This document shows positions 46,101 to 57,746 of a stretch of 64,000 bases of DNA, one piece after another; the stretch's first letter is position 1; each line of letters opens with the position of its first letter. This DNA is from Beroe forskalii (taxonomy: Eukaryota; Ctenophora; Nuda; Beroida; Beroidae): contig WFMF01000315.1 of NCBI GenBank assembly GCA_011033025.1, positions 145,596 through 209,595 of the forward strand, written 5' to 3'. The notes beneath the pieces are model-generated. The model saw only the letters and a program-made list of their open reading frames with translations, had not been told where the DNA came from and ran no database searches. A program made the position numbers and the translations under genes.

Positions 46101-49100
46101 GGTCTAGTAACCTAGCAACTCTAGATACCTGCAGTCTCAGCAGCTTGTCTGCAGGTCTAGTAACCTAGCAACTCTGTACCTGCAGTCTCAGCAGCTTGTC
46201 TGCAGGTCTAGTAACCTAGCAACTCTATACCTGCAGTCTCAGCAGCTTGTCTGCAGGTCTAGTAACCTAGCAACTCTAGATACCTGCAGTCTCAGCAGCT
46301 TGTCTGCAGGTCTAGCAACCTAGCAACTCTAGATACCTGCAGTCTCAGCAGCTTGTCTGCAGGTCTAGTAACCTAGCAACTCTAGATACCTGCAGTCTCA
46401 GCAGCTTGTCTGCAGTAACCTAGTAACTCTAGATACCTGCAGTCTCAGCATTGTCTGCAGGTCTAGTAGCAACTCTAGATACCTGCAGTCTCAGCAGCTT
46501 GTCTGCAGGTCTAGTAACCTAGCAACTCTAGATACCTGCAGTCTCAGCAGCTTGTCTGCAGGTCTAGTAACCTAGCAACTCTAGATACCTTCAGTCTCAG
46601 CAGCTTGTCTGCAGGTCTAGTAACCTAGCAACTCTAGATACCTGCAGTCTCAGCAGCTTCTCTGCAGGTCTAGTAACCTAGCAACTCTAGATACCTGCAG
46701 TCTCAGCAGCTTGTCTGCAGGTCTAGTAACCTAGCAACTCTAGATACCTGCAGTCTCAGCAGCTTGTCTGCAGGTCTAGTAACCTAGCAACTCTAGATAC
46801 CTGCAGTCTCAGCAGCTTGTCTGCAGGTCTAGTAACCTAGCAACTCTAGATACCTGCAGTCTCAGCAGCTTGTCTGCAACTCTAGATACCTGCAGTCTCA
46901 GCAGCTTGTCTGCAGGTCTAGTAACCTAGCAACTCTAGATACCTGCAGTCTCAGCAGCTTGTCTGCAGGTCTAGTAACCTAGCAACTCTAGATACCTGCA
47001 GTCTCAGCAGCTTGTCTGCAGGTCTAGTAACCTAGAAACTCTAGATACCTGCAGTCTCAGCAGCTTGTCTGCAGGTCTAGTAACCTAGCAACTCTAGATA
47101 CCTGCAGTCTCAGCAGCTTGTCTGCAGGTCTAGTAACCTATAGCAACAGTCTCAGCAGAGCTTACCTGCAGTCTAACAAGCAACTCTGATCTGCAGTCTC
47201 GTAGCTTGTCTGCAGGTCTAGCAACTCTAGATACCTGCAGTCTCACAGCAGCTTTGTCTGCAGGTCTAGTAACCTAGCAACTCTAGATACCTGCAGTCTC
47301 AGCAGCTTGTCTGCAGTCACAACTCTATCTGCAGTCTCAGGTCTAGTAACCTAGCAACTCTAGATACCTGCAGTCTCAGCAGCTTGTCTGCAGGTCTAGT
47401 AACCTAGCAACTCTAGATACCTGCAGTCTCAGCAGCTTGTCTGCAGGTCTAGTAACCTAGCAACTCTAGATACCTGCAGTCTCAGCAGCTTGTCTGCAGG
47501 TCTAGTAACCTAGCAACTCTAGATACCTGCAGTCTCAGCAGCTTGTCTGCAGGTCTAGGAACCTAGCAACTCTATACCTGCAGTCTCAGCAGCTTGTCTG
47601 CAAGTCTTCATCTTCGCTTTTAGCTGGTCCACCTTCTTGTGGGGTTGTGTCATGTTCTGCTGCAACACTTCCGAACTCTTGTCAGCCTCAAAACACGCCC
47701 TCTCGTACACCGCCTTGCACTGAAAAGATACAAACATACAAACTTACAAACTTACAAATGCTGACACCGTCTTGCACTGACAAGACACAAACATACAAAC
47801 TTACAAATGCTGACACCGCCTTGCACTGACTTATTAAGAGAGTTTAGCAGACGGGTTTCCTCATGGTGCTTCATCCAAAGTCTATCTATCCAAAGTCTAT
47901 CTTACTGGACCCATTTACCACTTATTTATTTTACATTTGTAAAACATGAGAAACTTGATAAAGTGTACTCAATTCCATTTCCTAGAAGTTTCTCTCTCAA
48001 GTAGTCTCTAACTATGCGGATTCAGTCTCTAATCAAACCCTGCCACAAGCCCCAGTTTAAAGCTCTGCAGCCCTACCCCAGTTCAAATACCATATATGGG
48101 CATCACGTGTCTGGAGCCCTACCCGAAGCATCTGGTCGTAGCTGCTCTTCTTGGTTCTGATGGACTTCTTGACTGCCTCCTCGTATGGTCTCCTGTCGTC
48201 CCGCTGCTGGTCTCTGAACTCCGTTAGGACGGTCTGGATATCATCCGTCATCAGCTTGCTGCTCTGCAGCGCAACTTTGCTCATCTCCTCGGTTTCTGGG
48301 GTTGGGACCACGTTACAAGGGGTGTCCACAGGACCACGTTAACTTCCAGAGTCTCCACAGAAAGAGCGACGCCATGTTACTGGTCTATGACTAGGCATTT
48401 AATGGTCAATGTACTTATGCGACTCTTCTCTTTTTCTAGAATTTGAATTCCTACTTATGTAAAATACAATGTGATAGATCATGTAATTTGGAAATACAAC
48501 AAATAATAATTAACAAATTTTCCCTGAGACCCACCTTTCTGCAAAGCCTCCAGGCTCCCTTGCAATGTTCTGCAATGAAACATGAATTAATCACCTATTT
48601 CTATCGTGTACGGATAAAGGTAGTATACACAACACACTAATTTTTGTCGACCCAATCCTGTCAAAATGCTGACATCTGCTTACCCTCTTCAATGCTTTTT
48701 TGTAAAATAAAAAGGCGATTTGGAGAGGGAACAAATACAGGATTTACGAAATTACATAGCTAACAGGTAGCTCTTAAGGAGGCCGGGGGGTCTGAGGCCG
48801 ATTTTCGGTTTTTTGATGTTTCTGATAGGGTAGAACGCCAGCTACCAGTAGGTTTTTACCCCATGAAAAAGTATTGTTCCTAGCCGAAGTTATGAATTTT
48901 TCAAATCGTGAGTTCGCATGCAATTACAGTGCGTGCGCGAACCTCTTACGCGATTTCCCGAAAATAAACTTTCAAATGTATCTTTTCCTACAGTTTTTGA
49001 GGAAAAACTTTGAAACTTGGTAGTTATGTTCTAGGGCATAAAACAAAACTTTGAATCGAGCTGATTTTTGATTTAGGCCTCAGAAGTAAAAATACCGATT

Positions 49101-49999
49101 TTTGAAAATCGAAAATCAATATTTTTGGCCATTTTTTGGATAGGAGCCAACTTTGAAAATCCATATTTTCACTTCTGAGGCATAAATCAAAGAATAAAAA
49201 TCGGCTCCATTCAACTTTTGTTTTATGCCCTAGAACACAACTACCAAGTTTCAAGGGTTTTTCCTCAAAAACTTTAGGAGGAGATACATTTTAATTTTTT
49301 AAAGTTTATTTTCCGCAAATCGTGATAGAAGATCTTGTGTGCACTGTAATTACAGGCAAACCCGTGATTTGAAAAATTCAATATTCATAACTTTGGCTAG
49401 GAACAATATTTTTTCATGGGGTAAAAACCTACTTGTAGCTGGCGTTCTGCTCTATTGGAACATCAAAAACCCAGAAATCGACCTCGGACCCACTCAGGCC
49501 CCATTAATAACATGATAACTTGTTAACTCTTTAAGGTGTGTTTAACTCACCCCACTTCTCCCCTTCCCAAGACACTGTGTGCTAGCTTCGAGAGCTCCTG
49601 ACCATATCGTAATTCTATCTGTGATCTGTTAACAAAGTAACTAACATCACAACACTGCTTACATACAATCGAAATACTTTCAAGGTACTGATCATGTCAG
49701 TTATTACCAGATTCACAATATTTGGTCATACATTAGACAATAGACTTGAACAGCAATCTATGGGTTAGAAAGGCATGTTTTACTCAAAAGCACCCTTAAA
49801 ATTTTTGACATATGTTCAGGTCATTATGGCTATTAATCAATAGAACAATCGTGTTTTCCAATATATCTCTATATCTGGGTCAATACAGGCAGTGTGATCT
49901 TTTCTTCACAAATTCAATGTAATCTGTAAGAGATTGTTTTCCTTGTTTCATTTTCTGTGTGATGTGGTCATACCCAGTTGTACTGTTGAATTCTGATCC
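40104..49999 (-). CDS. PSTPIP-like F-BAR/SH3 protein, right copy (11 exons seen)
   Basis: Minus-strand counterpart of the left gene. Exons in transcript order: 49999-49887 (tentative 3' end), 49614-49551, 48569-48535, 48295-48123, 47719-47578, 42565-42486, 41559-41449, 41179-41095, 40830-40753, 40611-40493, 40184-40104 (stop). Lengths of the ten shared exons equal those on the left. The extra first exon lies just outside the arm and encodes FNSTTGYDHITQKMKQGKQ and then LTDYIEFVKKRS, the F-BAR N-terminus; its donor is uncertain, because CCT|GTATTG does not give a matching phase. In the shared exons I count about 12 silent changes and one replacement (Ser to Thr in NxYIKQ of the 41179-41095 exon). 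About 322 codons are shared, and with the extra exon about 360, against roughly 416 for human PSTPIP1. The true start codon was not found. Confidence 0.85.
41803..42404. repeat. GGTACC-unit repeat block, right arm
   Basis: Reverse complement of 31863-32457, with about one unit of difference in length and single-base A-run changes. It lies in the same intron of the right-hand gene. Confidence 0.8.
42655..43330. repeat. Degenerate (ctagtaacc)n block, right arm
   Basis: Mirror of 31001-31620. A segment (ccaggtaacctagtatcctagtaatc) is duplicated here relative to the left arm. Confidence 0.75.
43330..47610 (-). repeat. 53-bp exon-end/donor minisatellite, right arm (about 65+ units, interrupted)
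   Basis: Reverse complement of the left array, starting at the exon 47719-47578, whose genuine donor again reads GTATAG. Unit number and the pattern of damaged units differ from the left arm. A non-repeat stretch of about 640 bp (44936-45575, with a few stray units inside) interrupts it; the left array has no such interruption. Confidence 0.95.
44936..45575. other. Unique sequence interrupting the right-arm array
   Basis: AT-rich sequence with no gene found, flanked by and sprinkled with partial 53-bp units (around 45390-45430 and 45478-45500). It is either an insertion or an older intron part spared by the amplification. The left arm does not have it. Confidence 0.7.
48778..49507. mobile_element. 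Foldback MITE, right-arm partner of 22665-23313
   Basis: Same inverted structure, reversed. Minor substitutions distinguish the two copies. Confidence 0.7.
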
Positions 50000-50005
50000 C
50001 TGCAA

Positions 50006-52205
50006 TAATGACTGATAGGTGCTGAACTATCTATTATACATGATGGGTAGCATGAATGGAAAGATTCCCTAATCATAAGAATATACAATGCTGTACAAAT
50101 ATAAAGCATGAAATATACTTAAAATATACTTAACTGTATATATTCAGTTAATTCAATTTAACTTTCATCAAAATCAGCTGAATAATAAAACAAGTATCTT
50201 GAGGAAATCAACTCGCAAGGCTTTTTCCTAACTTTAAAATGGCTAGGAAGCAGAAACATCTAAATGAATAGCACCACATTTAACCAGCCAATAAACCAAC
50301 CAGGAGTTCACACCCTTGGTCTAGCATGGCTGCTACCGGCCTGATTAAAGTGTCCTTGGACACTCTAGGTACTAAGACTAAGCACCACAGTTATTAGCAT
50401 GCAAAACTATCAATCCAAAATCTAACTCAAACTTTGGGGTATTAAGATAATGATCTCAAGGTAGTCACTCCCTGGTGACTGGGCAAAGCAGTATCTAGGT
50501 ATCAAGTGCAAAAATTTTTCAAATCAAGAAAAAGATTACAGGAATAAACACATAAGCAATAAACACATACCCAAAAGTTATCCAGGAACTTTTCTGTTTG
50601 CATAGTCATATTGGAACTTCTGATGACTGACTTCCTTTGAGGAAAACAAGAAAATTGAGGAAAACAAGAAAATTTATTTTACACAAACAACATAAATATA
50701 AATATTAATTGTCAGAGATAAAGATGGTTCCAAAAAACTCAGGTGATAAAGGATTTGAGTGATAATGTTGAAAATTGTTCTCTGTGAAACTGTTCTGAAA
50801 ATTATATTCCTTGCCATTTTTGAAACTTGAAATTTAGTTTAACACATGCTTAACTGACTGAGTTTGGGAATTCATTTTAAATAGACAATTAGGCAACGAG
50901 GCACTTTTAGTTGTTTTAATACATTGACCTTATATCAAATCTCATATCAAATCCTTTATTCTGAGTAAAAACTTACAATTCTTAATCAAGCCAATACTGC
51001 TTTTTTAGCAATGATATTGTCGATATTGCTTGGTTATAACAACAGTGAATTGTTCAATAGACTAGATATAATAAATACATTTTTATATAAATAAAAACAT
51101 GCATTCCATTCAACTTCAAATAAAATAACAATATTTTCAATTAGTGTGATGAGTTTTTCTGCTTATTTAAAATTTTCAAAGTGAAATATTTGGGTTAAAG
51201 TGGTAAGGTCTGAGACACAGGAATAACGTTAAAATTACAATCTTTGCTAGCCATGATGTTGTGTATGGAGAGTTACGAGCAATTTCTTGCCTTCTGCACC
51301 CACCATTCATCTGGTTAGGTTGTAAGGGCCTTTTGATTCGTTAATTATGTATTGTAAGGAAAAATTTAGCAATGTTTGGATTCTTCAATAGGATCCATTT
51401 TTTCGATTTTCTCAAATTATATTACAATTTTTCAAAAACACCAAATTTTGCAGATTTTTTGCTGTTTGCTCACACACACAAGCTTAACAAAAAAGAAACA
51501 TTACACACATCTTTCAAAGTGCATAGTGAAATACCTATTTCTATATGTTTTAATGTTTGTTGTGGTTGTTTTATTAGTTGTAAAGGAAAGAGCATAATAT
51601 ACATATATTATAGTATAAAATAAAAAGATGTAAATTTGCATCTATGACCCCACCCACTGTCCCAAGGATGTTTCAGTGAAACATGTTATTAAAGGGATGG
51701 TGTAGTTTTCAGATGCAAATTTTATCTTTTTAAATATCTGTATAATTTTTGTAAGTTTGAAAAGAAATTTGTGGCATAAGTAACTTATTCCATTTGGCTA
51801 GTTCTTCATGGGATAAGAACTGGTAACCCACTATACAGTATACCTCGATTGATAACCTCTCAATAAACCTTTGTCAAATTCTTTGCCCCATCACCAAGAA
51901 TTTTCCTTTTCAAGCTTTATTCATCTATGACCCCACCCACTGTCCCAAGGATGTTTCAGTGAAACATGTTATTAAAGGGATGGTGTAGTTTTCAGATGCA
52001 AATTTCTAATTTTCTCTTATTCCAGTAAAAATAGATAGGTACTTCATGGCATTTCACAATGTACATGTTTGTTTGTATAAACATGCCCTTGAATAACTCA
52101 ATTTAGGCTGCCATACTTGCTCTGAAAAGGCACATGAATGCAATGAGGTTATCATGTGAAACTCATTGGCTTTTGACATATGAATTATGGTTCTCCAATC
52201 GATTA
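50006..52205. other. AT-rich sequence, upstream part of the right-hand gene or intergenic
   Basis: The first exon(s) of the right-hand PSTPIP-like gene should lie here or further on, but no start codon with a convincing donor was identified. A segment of about 83 bp starting ctatgaccccacccactgtc is present twice (51641-51723 and 51926-52008), nearly identical, with gatgtttcagtgaaacatg (a short palindrome) inside; it may be a small SINE or MITE. Confidence 0.45.
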
Positions 52206-52522
52206 GGGGCCATCCATAAAGGATGTCTGCAGAATTTCAGCCATTTCAGACCTCTCCCTCCCCCTTGTCCGCAAACATCTGCAATCCAGAAACCCCTCCC
52301 TCCCCCTGGACCTCTGAATTTTTCTTGACAATTTTTTGGGTTATCATTTTTGGGCCCGAAATTAAATGATTTTCTAGTGAAATAGCTTAAAATCACCCAA
52401 AATTTCCATGAATTGTGGAGGTCCACATTTGGCCAAATACCCCCTCCCTTTTGTCCGCAAACATCCGCATTGGCCAGACTCCCCCTCCCCCCTCATTACA
52501 GACGTCCTTTATGGATGGCCCC
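52206..52522. mobile_element. PIF/Harbinger-like MITE, TTA target duplication
   Basis: Terminal inverted repeats GGGGCCATCCATAAAGGA at the left and its complement TCCTTTATGGATGGCCCC at the right, flanked by TTA on both sides (52203-52205 and 52523-52525). The interior has a second inverted pair, cttgtccgcaaacatc/ggccaaat. No coding capacity. TTA/TAA duplications and GG-starting ends are typical of PIF/Harbinger elements. Confidence 0.8.
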
Positions 52523-52525
52523 TTA

Positions 52526-53710
52526 GGGACATGCTATATTATTTTGTGCACTATCACATTGGATTATATGGTCAGGAGGACCTTATGCCTTCTGAAAGGA
52601 CAGCAGGTAAAAAGAAATTACAACAAAAATTAATATGCCAATATAATCAATAGAAATATCGACTGAATAAGTTGAAAATAGCATTGGTCCTCAACATGCA
52701 ACAGCATTTCATTTAAGGAAGCTGACTGAACAGCAGACAATTAAAGAGGGAATGATATTTGATGGCAAGAATTATTAATTAATAAAGTAAAGTAAAGTGG
52801 TATCTCTCCCATATAAACAGCTCTGAGTGACGTCACAGACCAGGTTCTGATGATTCGGGCACCATACCGTTAAATCAGAACATCGGTGAGATTCCCTGGA
52901 ACGGAGCTTTGTTGCTGCTCCCGAGGCCGTAGTCTGTAGATTAGCTTGCTAATACTACAGCGATGGTGCGTTAAGACCAAGAAGCAACAAGTAGGCTGCC
53001 AACTTATGCTCTTGTAGTATAAGAACAATGTGCAACCTAACAGACTAGCGCTGTATCAGCCATTAGTCTTTTCTCTTAAAGTCAATAGTTCTTTGTGCTT
53101 TCAGCCGGATGAGAACTAAAAAATCCTAGAGATCTACCAGTGAGGTCCCAATCTGTCACACTAAATTCAAGTGATATTGGGGAATTTTGTTCAGCAGTTT
53201 GAAGTAGGGCTTCTTTGCCCTGCGGAAGCTCTGCCAAAATTTTAAATTTCACTACTCAAAAAAACATAGAATAAATTGAATCTGTACAATCCTCTACGAA
53301 TCATTATAACTTAAATTTGATTGTAGAAAACAGTATTGTCAAGTTAAACACAGAAATATACAAATAACTAGTACAAATATGCATAAGAATATAATTAATT
53401 AATCAAGAAATAATTAATTAATTAACCTTAATTAGTTTAAATGATATACAAGTATATTTACAAAATAAAAAAAAAATAAATAAATAAATAATACTGTATC
53501 AGATTACTAATCCTCTAAAAGTAATCTCTTACTTAGTTAAATATATTTACAAATGTACATTGAAAATGTTGCACTATATTACTTAACTATGTCTCTAGAT
53601 CTCTAACACTAACTCAGTCTATGTTACAAATTATATCTCAGTTTCAATGATCATGTTAACCAAATACTAACCTTCAATGCAAAATATACTTAACCCTTCC
53701 CCACTCTAGT
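52526..53710. other. AT-rich intergenic sequence
   Basis: No gene supported. Includes an aaataaataaataa run near 53470-53490. Confidence 0.4.
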
Positions 53711-54830
53711 CAAGTGGGGAAGGGTATGATAACAAGGTGTAAAACTAGCACTCCCAAAGTACTCCTAAATTTACTCCTTAATATGGCATCAATTGAGTTA
53801 AAATTAGAAGAAACAGCTTTAAAAAGAGCATTAACTCTCAAGACTGAAAGACACTGGAACATGAATAACTATAAAAATGAAAAAATACAATCAACACAAG
53901 AAATAATTGATTGGAAATTAAAAATGTGATAAAAATTGACCCAAACCCAATTTCAGACAAAATTAGTCCTTTCTCAATCTTAAACAAAACATACAAAATC
54001 AACATTGAAAACAGGGACAGTATACAAGTGAAAGAATGTGAATCAAACCTTCTAATCTTCACAGATGGGTCAAAAAATGAAAAAGGCAACACAGGAATCG
54101 GTATAACATTCAGTGAAGAAGAAATAAATGAGGTAGCAGAACCACTCCCAACACACACCAGCATTTACCAAGCAGAAGCAATTGCCATATGGAAAGCTAG
54201 CGAAATCATACGAAACAAAAACTTAAGTAATTTAAATATCGAATTCTACTCAGATTCACAAGCAGTACTTAAGTCTCTAATGAACAAACATACAAAAAAT
54301 GAATTAATAAAATGTGCCATAACTCACTTAATGAGCTGGGAGGAAATAACACAGTCAATCTCAACTGGATACCTGGCCACGAAGGTCATGAAAGAAATGA
54401 AATAGCTGACTACCTTGCTAAGAAAGGTTCCCTAAAACAAGTATCAAATCCGCTATATAATAAAGCACCATTCACAACATTTATTAATATCATTAACAAA
54501 CACTACCATAGATCAATAGAAAACAGATTTATATATAGTGATATAAGCTGTGAGGCTAAGATACTTACATCTGGTTTAGTTAAAGCTTATAAATACAGGA
54601 CAAATAAAATGACAAACAAAATCTTAACACTAAACTATGAGAAAATAAGTACTTTAATTAAAATATTATCCAATCATAACAACCTAAACTATCACATGAC
54701 AAAACCAAAACAGAGTTATAATGAACACTGTGAATACTGTACAGAAGTAGTGAAATACGTTGACTACAACTGGGAAGAGAACTGCCTAGAAACAAAAGCA
54801 TCATATACTGTGTAAATGCTCTTATTTCAG
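53711..54830 (+). pseudogene. I-clade-like LINE fragment: RNase H domain and C-terminal zinc knuckle
   Basis: RNase H removes the RNA strand during reverse transcription. Visible motifs, in order: LLIFTDGSKNEKGNTGIGI (first catalytic Asp), YQAEAIAIWKASE (Glu), YSDSQAVLKSL (second Asp) and WIPGHEGHERNEIADYLAKK (last Asp). A frameshift between about 54320 and 54390 separates the last motif from the others. Downstream, HCEYC resembles the C-terminal zinc knuckle. The upstream endonuclease and reverse transcriptase are missing, so it is 5'-truncated and non-functional. RNase H after reverse transcriptase points to the I/Ingi/Jockey-related group. Confidence 0.75.
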
Positions 54831-55189
54831 CAATAAAATAAAAGAAATATTCAACAAATACCAATTTGATAGCATTGACGATCTGCAAAGTAGTCATCTA
54901 ATCAACAAAATGATAAAATTTTCAACAACACCAATATTTTTGAAAGAAAGCCACAAATAACAAAAAGAAGCCTTTTCCCCAACAGAACACTATCTCACAA
55001 AACTAACAAACGTTGAAGCACACCTACACAAGGTAATAATAATAAAAGACGACGATACCAGCTGATTCAAGAAAATAATGGAAGGAGAGCAGGAGGGTCC
55101 TGACATTTCGATAATCACCACTCAAAATGAAATCCGTACCACTTTTTAAATACACTTATGTTGTCGAAGGCAACCCAGCTCACGCCTTC
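54831..55189. other. LINE 3' tail or intergenic sequence
   Basis: A-rich sequence that continues from the RNase H fragment, with frame remnants; no clear terminus. Confidence 0.35.
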
Positions 55190-55545
55190 AAAACTACACT
55201 TACCTTTATGACTTTTTGACCGACCCATGGCAATGTGGACAGAGAGAGTAAATCTATTTTCTGTGCTTTGGACAGAGATATAGTTGACTCAAACTGTAGT
55301 GTGCAGCAGTAAAGCGGCTTGTCTGGCCTAACACCGGACCCCCATTGCTCAGTGAAGTTCACCAAGCCAATGTCACTGAAATGCTGTTCCCAATAAAGCC
55401 AGAGCACCCAGTGGGTACCAGTGGCAACTTGCCGTTGCTTTAAGTGGTGTCCCGTGGCCCCAGTGCTGGCAGTGCCCTTAAGGGTACTGTCCCCCTTACT
55501 TCCGAGTTTGGGGAACCTACAATACAATACAATACAATACAATGA
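55190..55545 (+). mobile_element. Possible SINE with (AATAC)n tail
   Basis: A fairly GC-balanced stretch of about 350 bp, unlike the AT-rich flanks, ends in aatacaatacaatacaatac (55518-55542), a simple tail typical of SINEs. No RNA polymerase III boxes are obvious. The minus-strand frame across it is not protein-like. Confidence 0.35.
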
Positions 55546-55569
55546 CGTCACAGATCTAAGCGTCAATTT

Positions 55570-55680
55570 TTCTGTATCCTAAACCTAACCATAGCCCTAA
55601 CCAAAACCCTAACCTTAATCCTAACCCTAACAAATCTTGACCCTAATCCTGACCCTAACCCTAGTCCTAGTATTTAACCA
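55570..55680. repeat. Degenerate telomere-like (CCCTAA)n stretch
   Basis: Words cctaaacctaacc, ccctaaccaaaaccctaacc, cctaaccctaac and ccctaaccctag repeat irregularly over about 100 bp. This is an interstitial, decayed repeat. Confidence 0.75.
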
Positions 55681-55895
55681 TCTCTAATCTCATTCCCAAT
55701 TGATCAATAAGCTATGGAATGGGAAGCCATCTATATTTAGCATAGCATCAACTGAATACTTGACTTGGTTGAAAATAGCATTGATTACCAATAAGCAGCA
55801 GTGTTTCACACAAGGAAGTTGGTAGGAAATAATGACAAGGATTAGTATGCTAATATGGAGCGGGGATTCATCAATATTTAGCATCAACTGGAGGG

Positions 55896-55925
55896 ATAAA
55901 ATAATATAATATAATATAATATAAT
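55896..55925. repeat. (ataat)n microsatellite
   Basis: About six copies of ataat in a row; no other meaning indicated. Confidence 0.85.
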
Positions 55926-56269
55926 GATTTTACTATAAAGTAACTCGATTAACTCTATTAAAATAAGCTAATAAACTTCATCATTCGTTTCCACACCTTA
56001 TATCCAAGGTGTCCAAAATAGAATAAAAATTCCACATTCTAATACTTCACTATTATTTCATACCTTCACAAGGTACCCCCAGTCTAAAGTACTGGACCAC
56101 AACAAGCAACACTGCAACAGTCTTTCACACATAAGGGAGTTGGCAGAACTGGTAAGAGGAAATAATAACATGAATTAATATAGATCCATCAAAGCTTCAA
56201 AACATCAATATAATCTACCATCAACTGAATAGGTTGAAAATGTTGCAGCTTTAATATTGATCTTTATTT

Positions 56270-56534
56270 CCTAAGCCTGCATGGGTGCGTGTACGCGCCG
56301 CGCGCTTCCCTACGGCGAATCGCGCCGCGCTAGCCCACACAGGGATATACGTGTTTAGCAAGATCTTTATTTGAATTAAAAAGAAATGATCTTTTATGAA
56401 GACATCAATCTGAAGGACTTTTATCCAACTCCGTATTTGAACACCAACATGATCCGTTTAGGTAATTCAATTGCTAAACACGTATATCCCTGATGCGTTG
56501 CGCCGCGCGATACACACACCTATGCGGGCTTAGG
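56270..56534. mobile_element. CGCG-rich MITE, copy 1
   Basis: Ends CCTAAGCCTGCATGGGTG and the near complement cacctatgcgggcttagg. Inside, cagggatatacgtgtttagc and gctaaacacgtatatccctg form a second inverted pair next to cgcgccgcgcg blocks. The target duplication is unclear. Confidence 0.75.
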
Positions 56535-56599
56535 AAGTAATTCAACACCCATAATTAGGGGAACCTTGCCCTAACTTTGCCAGACGTTGTCTGCCCCCA

Positions 56600-56800
56600 T
56601 ATTTATTATTTTTTAAAGTCGAGGAAGCGCGCCGCGCGAGCTTCCCCTAACCAGGGGCGCCGCGCCGCGCACTCCGTGCGCGAAACCAGGGCGCTGGTTA
56701 GGGCAACGCGCGAGCCAAACAGGGATATACATGTTTAGCAACCCTAACCAGCGTCTTGTTCTGCGCGCGCGGCGCCCCGCCGCCTCATCGTTCCTCAGAA
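56600..56800. repeat. Partial CGCG-rich MITE sequence between two copies
   Basis: Contains gcgcgccgcgcgagcttcc, gggatatacatgtttagcaa and ccagggcgctggttaggg words from the same family, without clear ends. Probably a nested or decayed copy. Confidence 0.55.
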
Positions 56801-56819
56801 CAGGCCGTAGGCGCGCCTT

Positions 56820-56977
56820 CCTAAGCCCGCATAGGTGTGTGTACGCGCCGCGCGAGCCACACAGGGATATACGTGTTTAGCAAAGGCGCGCCGCGCGCGC
56901 GTAGGCATTACCACATGTTACGTAGCTAAACACGTATATCCCTTAGTGGCGCGTACACACACCTTTGCGGGTTTAGG
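56820..56977. mobile_element. CGCG-rich MITE, copy 2
   Basis: Ends CCTAAGCCCGCATAGGTG and cacctttgcgggtttagg, with the same inner pair (gggatatacgtgtttagc / gctaaacacgtatatccc) as copy 1 but a shorter loop. Confidence 0.75.
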
Positions 56978-57640
56978 AACATGTTCCGTGTCCCTCTTTG
57001 TTCGTGGCAAAATAAGCCACCTGTTAAAAGACTAAAACTTAAAAGTTTTTTAAAAAAATAAATTTGAATTGCAATTTTTTAAATTTTTGAAGGAAGTGCT
57101 GCGAAGTAATGCTGAATGCCCAATGAGCTGCGTATAAGCAGACCCAACAGAATTACTAGTTTTTGATAGTTTTGTTTCACAGCCTAAATTATTTTGTCGG
57201 CCCATGACAGACCCTTGTGAGAATTCAGCGCAGCGCTCTGATTCTCAGTGCGGCACCAGCGGGTCAAACAACACCTGACAACAATGATCAATCACTATGA
57301 ATGATCAATCACTATGAATACAATATAGCAGTCCCTAAACCAAAGCATTTTTCTTCTCTAAGTTTAAATTGGAGAAGATTTAATGTCCTCAGTATTTTGG
57401 GTTCATTTCATCTAGTGAAATTTTACCCATAAAACACTTGTCTGACAAGTGATGTTGTGTGAGGGGGTCAGGCAACGCCTGACAATAGAACTCACCTTTC
57501 CCTTCTCATTTCATTTCATTTCCATCTTCTTATTTATCCTAACACTACTAACATAATGAATTATCGAAGCCACTTATTTGTTTGGTATTTTGCAATGTTT
57601 GTTTGTTTTAAACTTAACAACACTACTAATTACAATCAAA
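56978..57640. other. AT-rich sequence before the LINE
   Basis: A duplicated aatgatcaatcactatga (about 57281-57318) is present. Otherwise nothing supported; the LINE 5' end may lie within this interval. Confidence 0.35.
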
Positions 57641-57746
57641 TTTGAGGAACCCCAGTCAAATTTCTCATTTCGATTGCGTAAAGTTCTGCTTGCAGAGCTT
57701 GAACTCCCTAGCTGAAACTTTCCCTTCTGGGGTTCTTCAAGTTAGG

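Larger units (their letters stand above)
39776..49839. repeat. Right arm of the giant inverted repeat
   Basis: Reverse complement of 22325-35402, without the foldback-B and HINE-3 insertions. It has its own insertion inside the 53-bp array (about 44936-45575). Identity by eye is near 97-99% in exons and slightly lower in introns. Confidence 0.9.

Noticed and set aside
27583..47610. Could the 53-bp arrays be a CRISPR array?
   Set aside because: No unique spacers: the whole unit is repeated and matches the adjacent exon end; the genome is an animal's.
51372..51623. 83-aa plus-strand frame
   Set aside because: Phe/Ile/Lys-rich translation of AT-rich DNA with no domain or signal.
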